NCBI RefSeq assembly: GCF_029227915.1
Contig: NC_079880.1
Span: 6,016,001 to 6,080,000, forward strand
Direction of reading: 5' to 3'
DNA from: Hydractinia symbiolongicarpus
Taxonomy: Eukaryota; Cnidaria; Hydrozoa; Anthoathecata; Hydractiniidae
Length of the DNA stretch: 64,000 nt
This document shows positions 52,640 to 63,900 of the stretch, piece by piece. The notes under the pieces are model-generated. The model ran no database searches. It was not told the DNA's origin and saw only the letters and a program-made list of their open reading frames with translations. Each line of letters begins with the position of its first letter. Positions within the stretch are counted from its first letter, which is position 1. Position numbers and translations under genes: made by a program.

Positions 52640-53410
52640 AATCGTTCGGGAAATGAGTTTACTCCCTGGGTACTTTCTTTGCATACATTCGACTATACGG
52701 GCCAAGCCCGGGATTTACGGGAAATCGCGGGATTTCGTTTGCCGGAGATTAAACCTCTTTTATTAAGCGTCTCATCAAAAATGAAAACATTTTTGAAAAC
52801 TGCAAGTCTCATGGGCTTTAGTGGTGAAAAGATAATTGAAAAAATCGTTTCGGAAATGAGTTTACTCACAGGGTACTTTCTTTGTATACATTCGACTATA
52901 CGGGCCAAGCCCGGGATTTACGGGAAATCGCGGGTTTTCGTTTGCCGGCGATTAAACCTCTTTCATTAAGCGTCTCATCAAAAATGAAAATATTTTTGAA
53001 AACTACAAGTCTCATGCGTTTTAGTGGTAAAAATTAATTTAAAATATCGTTTGGGAAATGAGTTTACTCCCTGGGTACTTTTTTGTATACTTTTGACTAT
53101 ACGGGCCAAGCCCGGGATTTACGGGAAATCGCGGGATTTCGTTTGCCGGCGATTAAACCTCTTTTATTAAGCGTCTCATCAAAAATGAAAACATTTTTGA
53201 AAACTGCAAGTCTCATGCGTTTTAGTGGTGAAAAGATAATTGAAAAAATCGTTTCGGAAATGAGTTTACTCACAGGGTACTTTCTTTGTATACATTCGAC
53301 TATACGGGCCAAGCCCGGGATTTACGGGAAATCGCGGGTTCTCGTTTGCCGGCGATTAAACCTCTTTCATTAAGCGTCTCATCAAAAATGAAAACAATTT
53401 TGAAAACTAC
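52640..53410 (+). repeat. Long-range duplicated ~770-bp block, left copy (offset 7,501 bp)
   Basis: It matches 60141-60911 at an offset of 7,501 bp (37 monomers). Shared rare markers are tttgcatacattcg, ccggagattaaacctc in an a monomer, a 2-bp deletion giving gtacttttttgtatac, and gaaaacaattttgaaaac. Confidence 0.75.
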
Positions 53411-54137
53411 AAGTCTCATGGGCTTTAGTGGTGAAATAATAATTTAATAAATCGTTTTGGAAATGAGTTTACTCACAGGGTACTTTCTCTGTATACATTC
53501 GACTATACGGGCCAAGCCCGGGATTTACAGGAAATCGCGGGTTTTCGTTTGCCGGCGATTAAACCACTTTTATTAAGCGTCTCATCAAAAATGAAAACAT
53601 TTCTGAAAACTACAAGTCTCATGCGTTTTAGTGGTGAAAAAATAATTTAAAAATTCGTTCGGGAAATGAGTTTACTCACAGGGTACTTTCTTTGTATACA
53701 TTCGACTATACGGGCCAAGCCCGGGATTTACGGGAAATCGCGGGTTTTCGTTTGCCGGCGATTAAACAACTTTCATTAAGCGTCTCATCAAAAATGAAAA
53801 CATTTCTGAAAACTACAAGTCTCATGCGTTTTAGTGGTGAAACTTAATTTAAAAAATCGTTCGGGAAATGAGTTTACTCCCTGGGTACTTTCCTTGTTTA
53901 CTTTTGACTATACGGGCCGAGTCCGGGATTTACGGGAAGTCGCGGGTTTTCGTTTGCCGGCGATTAAACTTCTTTTATTCAGCGTCTCATCAAAAATGAA
54001 AATATCTTTAAATACTACAAGTCTCATGGGCTTTAGTGGTGAAATAATAATTTAAAAAATCGTTCGGGAAATGAGTTTACACACTGGGTACTTTCTTTGT
54101 ATACTTTTGACTATACGGGCCGACTCGGGATTTACGG
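53411..54137 (+). repeat. Mixed monomers d-e-B-d
   Basis: Ordinary monomers with aatttaataaatcg in d, ctctgtatac near 53487, and gaaacttaattt in B near 53840. They bridge the 52640 block and the following 7-mer. Confidence 0.65.
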
Positions 54138-56977
54138 GAAATCGCAGGTTTTCGTTTGCCGGCGATTAAACTTCTTTTATTCAGCGTCTCATCAAAAATG
54201 AAAACATTTTTGAAAACTACAAGTCTCATGCGTTTTAGTGTTGAAAAAATAAATTAAAAAATCGTTCTGGAAATGAGTTTACTCCCTGGATACTTTCTTT
54301 GGATACATTCGACTATACGGGCCAAGCCCGGGATTTACGGGAAATCGCGGGTTTTCGTTTGCCGGCGATTAAACTTCTTTTATTCAGCGTCTCATCAAAA
54401 ATGAAAACATTTTTGAAAACTACAAGTCTCATGCGTTTTAGTGTTGAAAAAGTAAAATAAAAAATCGTTCTGGAAATGAGTTTACTCACAGGGTACTTTT
54501 TTTGTATACATTCGACTATACGGGCCAAGCCCGGGATTTACAGGAAATCGCGGGTTTTCGTTTGCCGGCAATTAAACCTCTTTCATTAAGCGTCTCATCA
54601 AAAATGAAAACATTTTTGAAAACTACAAGTCTCATGCGTTTTAGTGGTGAAAAAAAAATTTAAAAAATCGTTCGGGAAATGAGTTTACTCCCTGGGTACT
54701 TTCTTTGTATACTTTTGACTATACGGGCCGAGTACGGGATTTACGGGAAGTCGCGGGTTTTCGTTTGCCGGCAATTAAACTTCTTTTATTCAGCGTCTCA
54801 TCAAAAATGAAAATATTTTTAAATACTACAAGTCTCATGGGCTTTAGTGGTGAAATAATAATTTAAAAAATCGTTTTGGAAATGAGTTTACTCCCTGGGT
54901 ACTTTCTTCGTATACATTCGACTATACGGGCCAAGCCCGGGATTTATGGGAAATCGCGGGTTTTCGTTTGCCGGCGATTAAACCACTTTTATTAAGCGTC
55001 TCATCAAAAATGAAAACATTTCTGAAAACTACAAGTCTCATGCGTTTTAGTGGTGAAAAAATAATTTAAAAATTCGTTCGGGAAATGAGTTTACTCACAG
55101 GGTACTTTCTTTGTATACATTCGACTATACGGGCCAAGCCCGGGATTTACGGGAAATCGCGGGTTTTCGTTTGCCGGCGATTAAACAACTTTCATTAAGC
55201 GTCTCATCAAAAATGAAAACATTTCTGAAAACTACAAGTCTCATGCGTTTTAGTGGTGAAAATTAATTTAAAAAATCGTTCGGGAAATGAGTTTACTCCC
55301 AGGGTACTTTCTTTGTATACTTTTGACTATACGGGCCGAGTCCGGGATTTGCGGGAAGTCGCGGGTTTCGTTTGCCGGCAATTAAACTTCTTTTATTCAG
55401 CGTCTCATCAAAAATGAAAACATTTTTAAAAACTACAAGTCTCATGGGCTTTAGTGGTGAAATAATAATTTAAAAAATTCGTTCGGGAAATGAGTTTACA
55501 CCCCGGGTACTTTCTTTGTATACTTTTGACTATACGGGCCGAGTCAGGGATTTGCGGGAAATCGCAGGTTTTCGTTTGCCGGCGATTAAACTTCTTTTAT
55601 TCAGCGTCTCATCAAAAATGAAAACATTTTTGAAAACTACAAGTCTCATGCGTTTTAGTGTTGAAAAAATAAATTAAAAAATCGTTCTGGAAATGAGTTT
55701 ACTCCCTGGATACTTTCTTTGGATACATTCGACTATACGGGCCAAGCCCGGGATTTACGGGAAATCGCGGGTTTTCGTTTGCCGGCGATTAAACTTCTTT
55801 TATTCAGCGTCTCATCAAAAATGAAAACATTTTTGAAAACTACAAGTCTCATGCGTTTTAGTGTTGAAAAAGTAAAATAAAAAATCGTTCTGGAAATGAG
55901 TTTACTCACAGGGTACTTTTTTTGTATACATTCGACTATACGGGCCAAGCCCGGGATTTACAGGAAATCGCGGGTTTTCGTTTGCCGGCAATTAAACCTC
56001 TTTCATTAAGCGTCTCATCAAAAATGAAAACATTTTTGAAAACTACAAGTCTCATGCGTTTTAGTGGTGAAAAAAATATTTAAAAAATCGTTCGGGAAAT
56101 GAGTTTACTCCCTGGGTACTTTCTTTGTATACTTTTGACTATACGGGCCGAGTACGGGATTTACGGGAAGTCGCGGGTTTTCGTTTGCCGGCGATTAAAC
56201 TTCTTTTATTCAGCGTCTCATCAAAAATGAAAATATTTTTAAAAACTACAAGTCTCATGGGCTTTAGTGGTGAAATAATAATTTAAAAAATCGTTTTGGA
56301 AATGAGTTTACTCCCTGGGTACTTTCTTCGTATACATTCGACTATACGGGCCAAGCCCGGGATTTATGGGAAATCGCGGGTTTTCGTTTGCCGGCGATTA
56401 AACCACTTTTATTAAGCGTCTCATCAAAAATGAAAACATTTCTGAAAACTACAAGTCTCATGCGTTTTAGTGGTGAAAAAATAATTTAAAAATTCGTTCG
56501 GGAAATGAGTTTACTCACAGGGTACTTTCTTTGTATACATTCGACTATACGGGCCAAGCCCGGGATTTACGGGAAATCGCGGGTTTTCGTTTGCCGGCGA
56601 TTAAACAACTTTCATTAAGCGTCTCATCAAAATTGAAAACATTTCTGAAAACTACAAGTCTCATGCGTTTTAGTGGTGAAAATTAATTTAAAAAATCGTT
56701 CGGGAAATGAGTTTACTCCCAGGGTACTTTCTTTGTATACTTTTGACTATACGGGCCGAGTCCGGGATTTGCGGGAAGTCGCGGGCTTTCGTTTGCCGGC
56801 AATTAAACTTCTTTTATTCAGCGTCTCATCAAAAATGAAAACATTTTTAAAAACTACAAGTCTCATGGGCTTTAGTGGTGAAATAATAATTTAAAAAATT
56901 CGTTCGGGAAATGAGTTTACACCCCGGGTACTTTCTTTGTATACTTTTGACTATACGGGCCGAGTCAGGGATTTGCG
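54138..56977 (+). repeat. 1,420-bp higher-order repeat (7 monomers g-g-f-d-e-B-d, two tandem copies)
   Basis: Copies 54138-55557 and 55558-56977 both start at gaaatcgcagg and align at 1,420 bp. Shared markers are ccctggatac followed by tttggatac, aaagtaaaataaaa in the second g monomer, tcttcgtatac, gatttgcgggaag, aaaaaattcgttcggg and gagtcaggg. Private changes include a one-base loss in cgcgggtttcg near 55367 in the first copy, and gaaaaaaatattt near 56070 plus catcaaaattg near 56627 in the second. A third, more diverged copy is at 44608-46027. Confidence 0.82.
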
Positions 56978-57308
56978 GGAAATCGCAGGTTTTCGTTTGC
57001 CGGCGATTAAACCACTTTTATTAAGCGTCTCATCAAAAATGAAAACATTTCTGAAAACTACAAGTCTCATGCGTTTTAGTGGTGAAAAAATAATTTAAAA
57101 ATTCGTTCGGGAAATGAGTTTACACACAGGGTACTTTCTTTGTATACATTCGACTATACGGGCCAAGCCCGGGATTTACGGGAAATCGCGGGTTTTCGTT
57201 TGCCGGCGATTAAACAACTTTCATTAAGCGTCTCATCAAAAATGAAAACATTTCTGAAAACTACAAGTCTCATGCGTTTTAGTGGTGAAAATTAATTTAA
57301 AAAATCGT
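56978..57308 (+). repeat. Short e-B bridge
   Basis: An e monomer and part of a B monomer repeat the end of the preceding 7-mer at 3-monomer spacing (B at 56673 and 57282, 609 bp), then pass into the long-range block. Confidence 0.6.
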
Positions 57309-59592
57309 TCGGGAAATGAGTTTACACCCCGGGTACTTTCTTTGTATACTTTTGACTATACGGGCCGAGTCAGGGATTTGCGGGAAATCGCAGGTTTTCG
57401 TTTGCCGGCGATTAAACTTCTTTTATTCAGCGTCTCATCAAAAATGAAAACATTTTTGAAAACTACAAGTCTCATGCGTTTTAGTGGTGAAAAAATAATT
57501 TAAAAAATCGTTCGGGAAATGAGTTTACTCCCTGGGTACTTTCTTTGTATACTTTTGACTATACGGGCTGAGTCCGGGATTTACGGGAAGTCGCGGGTTT
57601 TCGTTTGCCGGCGATTAAACTTCTTTTATTCAGCGTCTCATCAAAAATAAAAATATCTTTACATACTACAAGTCTCATGGGCTTTAGTGGTGAAATAATA
57701 ATTTAAAAAATCGTTCGGGAAATGAGTTTACACCCTGGGTACTTTCTTTGTATACTTTTGACTATACGGGCCGACTCGGGATTTACGGGAAATCGCAGGT
57801 TTTCGTTTGCCGGCGATTAAACTTCTTTTATTCAGCGTCTCATCAAAAATGAAAACATTTTTGAAAACTACAAGTCTCATGCGTTTTAGTGTTGAAAAAA
57901 TAGATTAAAAAATCGTTCTGGAAATGAGTTTACTCCCTGGATACTTTCTTTGTATACATTCGACTATACGGGCCAAGCCCGGGATTTACGGGAAATTGCG
58001 GGTTTTCGTTTGCCGGCGATTAAACAACTTTTCATTAAGCGTCTCATCAAAAATGAAAACATTTCTGAAAACTACAAGTCTCATGCGTTTTAGTGGTGAA
58101 AATTAATTTAAAAAATCGTTCGGGAAATGAGTTTACTTCCTGGGTACTTTCTTTGTATACTTTTGACTATGCGGGCCGAGTCCGGGATTTACGGGAAGTC
58201 GCGGGTTTTCGTTTGGCGGCAATTAAACTTCTTTTATTCAGCGTCTCATCAAAAATGAAAACATTTTTAAAAACTACAAGTCTCATGGGCTTTAGTGGTG
58301 AAATAATAATTTAAAAAATCGTTCGGGAAATGAGTTTACACCCCGGGTACTTTCTTTGTATACTTTTGACTATACGGGCCGAGTCCGGGATTTACGGGAA
58401 ATCGCAGGTTTTCGTTTGCCGGCGATTAAACTTCTTTTATTCAGCGTCTCATCAAAAATGAAAACATTTTTGAAAACTACAAGTCTCATGCGTTTTAGTG
58501 GTGAAAAAATAATTTAAAAAATCGTTCGGGAAATGAGTTTACTCCCTGGGTACTTTCTTTGTATACTTTTGACTATACGGGCTGAGTCCGGGATTTACGG
58601 GAAGTCGCGTGTTTTCGTTTGCCGGCGATTAAACTTCTTTTATTCAGCGTCTCATCAAAAATGAAAATATCTTTAAATACTACAAGTCTCATGGGCTTTA
58701 GTGGTGAAATAATAATTTAAAAAATCGTTCCGAAAATGAGTTTACACCCTGGGTACTTTCTTTGTATACTTTTGACTATACGGGCCGACTCGGGATTTAC
58801 GGGAAATCGCAGGTTTTCGTTTGCCGGCGATTAAACTTCTTTTATTCAGCGTCTCATCAAAAATGAAAACATTTTTAAAAACTAAAAGTCTCATGCGTTT
58901 TAGTGTTGAAAATAAATTAAAAAATCGTTCTGGAAATGAGTTTACTCACAGGGTACTTTCTTTGTATACATTCGAATATACGGGCCAAGCCCGGGATTAA
59001 CGGGAAATCGCGGGTTTTCGTTTGCCGGAGATTAAACCTCTTTCATTAAGCGTCTCATCAAAAATGAAAACATTTTTGAAAACTACAAGTCTCATGCGTT
59101 TTAGTGGTGAAAAAAAAATTTAAAAAATCGTTCGGGAAATGAGTTTACTCCCTGGGTACTTTCTTTGTATACATTCGACTATACGGGCCATGCCCAGGAT
59201 TTACGGGAAATCTCGGGTTTTTGTTTGCCGGCGATTAAACCACTTTTATTAAGCGTCTCATCAAAAATGAAAACATTTCTGAAAACTACAAGTCTCATGC
59301 GTTATAGTGGTGAAAAGATAATTTAAAAATTCGTTCGGGAAATGAGTTTACTCACAGGGTACTTTCTTTGTATACATTCGAGTATACGGGCCAAGCACGG
59401 GATTTACGGGAAATCGCGGGTTTTCGTTTGCCGGTGATTAAACAACTTTCATTAAGCGTCTCATCAAAAATGAAAACATTTCTGAAAACTACAAGTCTCA
59501 TGCGTTTTAGTGGTGAAAATTAATTTAAAAAATCGTTCGGGAAATGAGTTTACTCCCGGGGTACTTTCTTTGTATTCTTTTGACTATACGGG
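57309..59592 (+). repeat. Long-range duplicated ~2.3-kb block, right copy
   Basis: This is the partner of 45955-48240. Private changes include ctttacatactac near 57656, aaatagattaaa near 57898, the 2-bp loss near 58909 and tcgaatatacggg near 58971. Confidence 0.75.
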
Positions 59593-60140
59593 CCGAGTCC
59601 AGGATTTACGGGAAGTCGCGGGTTTTCGTTTGCCGGCAATTAAACTTCTTTTATTCAGCGTCTCATCAAAAATGAAAACATTTTTAAAAACTACAAGTCT
59701 CATGGGCTTTAGTGGTGAAATAATAATTTAAAAAATCGTTCGGGAAATGAGTTTACACCCCGGGTACTTTCTTTGTATACTTTTGACTATACGGGCCGAG
59801 TCCGGGACTTACGGGAAATCGCAGGTTTTCGTTTGCCGGCGATTAAACTTCTTTTATTCAGCGTCTCATCAAAAATGAAAACATTTTTGAAAACTACAAG
59901 TCTCATGCGTTTTAGTGGTGAAAAAATAATTTAAAAAATCGTTCGGGAAATGAGTTTACTCCCTGGGTACTTTCTTTGTATACTTTTGACTATACGGGCT
60001 GAGTCCGGGTTTTTACGGGAAGTCGCGGGTTTTCGTTTGCCGGCGATTAAACTTCTTTTATTCAGCGTCCCATCAAAAATGAAAACATTTTTGAAAACTG
60101 CAAGTCTCATGGGCTTTAGTGGTGAAAAGATAATTTAAAA
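59593..60140 (+). repeat. Mixed monomers B-d-c and a recombinant a-like unit
   Basis: At about 60063-60160 a monomer has the tgcaag and catgggctttag left half and gataatt of type a, but continues tttaaaaaatcgttcggg as in c or f. A 1-bp insertion gives cgggtttttacggg near 60006. These are local private changes. Confidence 0.65.
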
Positions 60141-60911
60141 AATCGTTCGGGAAATGAGTTTACTCCCTGGGTACTTTCTTTGCATACATTCGACTATACG
60201 GGCCAAGCCCGGGATTTACGGGAAATCGCGGGATTTCGTTTGCCGGAGATTAAACCTCTTTTATTAAGCGTCTCATCAAAAATGAAAACATTTTTGAAAA
60301 CTGCAAGTCTCATGGGCTTTAGTGGTGAAAAGATAATTGAAAAAATCGTTTCGGAAATGAGTTTACTCACAGGGTACTTTCTTTGTATACATTCGACTAT
60401 ACGGGCCAAGCCCGGGATTTACGGGAAATCGCGGGTTTTCGTTTGCCGGCGATTAAACCTCTTTCATTAAGCGTCTCATCAAAAATGAAAATATTTTTGA
60501 AAACAACAAGTCTCATGCGTTTTAGTGGTGAGAATTAATTTAAAATATCGTTTGGGAAATGAGTTTACTCCCTGGGTACTTTTTTGTATACTTTTGACTA
60601 TACGGGCCAAGCCCGGGATTTACGGGAAATCGCGGTATTTCGTTTGCCGGCGATTAAACCTCTTTTATTAAGCGTCTCATCAAAAATGAAAACATTTTTG
60701 AAAACTGCAAGTCTCATGCGTTTTAGTGGTGAAAAGATAATTGAAAAAATCGTTTTGGAAATGAGTTTACTCACAGGGTACTTTCTTTGTATACATTTGA
60801 CTATACGGGCCAAGCCCGGGATTTACGGGAAATCGCGGGTTTTCGTTTGCCGGCGATTAAACCTCTTTCATTAAGCGTCTCATCAAAAATGAAAACAATT
60901 TTGAAAACTAC
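60141..60911 (+). repeat. Long-range duplicated ~770-bp block, right copy
   Basis: This is the partner of 52640-53410. Private changes include gtgagaattaattt near 60528, cgcggtatttcg near 60631 and atcgttttgg near 60750. Confidence 0.75.
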
Positions 60912-63900
60912 AAGTCTCATGCGTTTTAGTGGTGAAAATTAATTTAAAATATCGTTTGGGAAATGAGTTTACTCCCTGGGTACTTTCTTTGTATACTTTT
61001 GACTATACGGGCCGAGTCCGGGATTTACGGGAAGACGCGGGTTTTCGTTTGCCGGCAATTAAACTTCTTTTATTCAGGGTCTCATCAAAAATGAAAACAT
61101 TTTTAAAAACTACAAGTCTCATGCGTTTTAGTGGTGAAAAAATAATTTAAAAAATCGTTCGGGAAATGAGTTTACTCCCTGGGTACTTTCTTTGTATACT
61201 TTTGACTATACGGGCCAAGTCCGGGATTTACGGAAAGTCGCGGGTTTTCGTTTGCCGGCGATTAAACTTCTTTTATTCAGCGTCTCATCAAAAATGAAAA
61301 TATTTTTAAATACTACAAGTCTCATGGGATTTAGTGGTGAAATAATAATTTAATAAATCGTTTTGGAAATGAGTTTACTCACAGGGTACTTTCTTTGTAT
61401 ACATTCGACTATACGGGCCAAGCCCGGGATTTACGGGAAATCGCGGGTTTTCGTTTGCCGGCGATTAAACCACTTTTATTAAGCGTCTCATCAAAAATGA
61501 AAACATTTCTGAAAACTACAAGTCTCATGCGTTTTAGTGGTGAAAAAATAATTTAAATATTCGTTCGGGAAATGAGTTTACGAGTCCGGGATTTACGGGA
61601 AGACGCGGGTTTTCGTTTGCCGGCAATTAAACTTCTTTTATTCAGCGTCTCATCAAAAATGAAAACATTTTTAAAAACTACAAGTCTCATGCGTTTTAGT
61701 GGTGAAAAAATAATTTAAATATTCGTTCGGGAAATGAGTTTACTTACAGGGTACTTTCTTTGTATACGTTCAACTATAAAGGCCAAGCCCGGGATTTACG
61801 GGAATTCGCGGGTTTTCGTTTGCCGGCGATTAAACCTCTTTCATTAAGCGTCTCATCAAAAATGAAAACATTTTTGAAAATTACAAGTCTCATGCGTTTT
61901 AGTGGTGAAAATTAATTTAAAATATCGTTTGGGAATTGAGTTTACTCCCTGGGTACTTTCTTTGTATACTTTTGACTATACGGGCCGAGTCCGGGATTTA
62001 CGGGAAGACGCGGGTTTTCGATTGCCGGCAATTAAACTTCTTTTATTCAGCGTCTCATCAAAAATGAAAACATTTTTAAAAACTAAAACTCATGCGTTTT
62101 AGTGGTGAAAAAATAATTTAAAAAATCGTTTGGGAAATGAGTTTACTCCCTGGGTACTTTCTTTGTATACTTTTGACTATACGGGCCAAGTCCGGGATTT
62201 ACGGGAAGTCGCGGGTTTTCGTTTGCCGGCGATTAAACTTCTTTCATTAAGCGCCTCATCAAAAATGAAAACATTTTTGAAAACTACAAGTCTCATGCGT
62301 TTTAGTGGTGAAAATTAATTTAAAATATCGTTTGGGAATTGAGTTTACTCCCTGGGTACTTTCTTTGTATACTTTTGACTATACGGGCCGAGTCCGGGAT
62401 TTACGGGAAGACGCGGGTTTTCGTTTGCCGGCAATTAAACTTCTTTTATTCAGCGTCTCATCAAAAATGAAAACATTTTTAAAAACTACAAGTCTCATGC
62501 GTTTTAGTGGTGAAAAAATAATTTAAATATTCGTTCGGGAAATGAGTTTACTTACAGGGTACTTTCTTTGTATACATTCAACTATAAGGGCCAAGCCCGG
62601 GATTTACGGGAATTCGCGGGTTTTCGTTTGCCGGCGATTAAACTTCTTTTATTCAGCGTCTCATCAAAAATGAAAATATTTTTAAATACTACAAGTCTCA
62701 TGGGCTTTAGTGGTGAAATAATAATTTAATAAATCGTTTTGGAAATGAGTTTACTCACAGGGTACTTTCTTTGTATACATTCGACTATACGGGCCAAGCC
62801 CGGGATTTACGGGAAATCGCGGGTTTTCGTTTGCCGGCGATTAAACCACTTTTATTAAGCGTCTCATCAAAAATGAAAACATTTCTGAAAACTACAAGTC
62901 TCATGCGTTTTAGTGGTGAAAAAATAATTTAAATATTTGTTCGGGAAATGAGTTTACTTACAGGGTACTTTCTTTGTATACATTCGACTATACGGGCCAA
63001 GCCCGGGATTTACGGGAAATCGCGGGTTTTTGTTTGCCGGCGATTAAACCTCTTTCATTAAGCGTCTCATCAAAAATGAAAACATTTTTGAAAACTACAA
63101 GTCTCATGCGTTTTAGTGGTGAAAAAATAATTTAAATATTCGTTCGGGAAATGAGTTTACTTACAGGGTACTTTCTTTGTATACATTCAACTATAAGGGC
63201 CAAGCCCGGGATTTACGGGAATTCGCGGGTTTTCGTTTGCCGGCGATTAAACCTCTTTCATTAAGCGTCTCATCAAAAATGAAAACATTTTTGAAAACTA
63301 CAAGTCTCATGCGTTTTAGTGGTGAAAATTAATTTAAAATATCGTTTGGGAATTGAGTTTACTCCCTGGGTACTTTCTTTGTATACTTTTGACTATACGG
63401 GCCGAGTCCGAGATTTACGGGAAGACGCGGGTTTTCGTTTGCCGGCAATTAAACTTCTTTTATTCAGCGTCTCATCAAAAATGAAAACATTTTTAAAAAC
63501 TACAAGTCTCATGCGTTTTAGTGGTGAAAAAATAATTTAAAAAATCGTTCGGGAAATGAGTTTACTCCCTGGGTACTTTCTTTGTATACTTTTGACTATA
63601 CGGGCCAAGTCCGGTATTTACGGGAATTCGCGGGTTTTCGTTTGCCGGCGATTAAACTTCTTTTATTCAGGGTCTCATCAAAAATGAAAATATTTTTAAA
63701 TACTACAAGTCTCATGGCCTTTAGTGGTGAAATAATAATTTAATAAATCGTTTTGGAAATGAGTTTACTCACAGGGTACTTTCTTTGTATACATTCGAAT
63801 ATACGGGCCAAGCCCGGGATTTACGGGAAATCGCGGGTTTTCGTTTGCCGGCGATTAAACCACTTTTATTAAGCGTCTCATCAAAAATGAAAACATTTCT

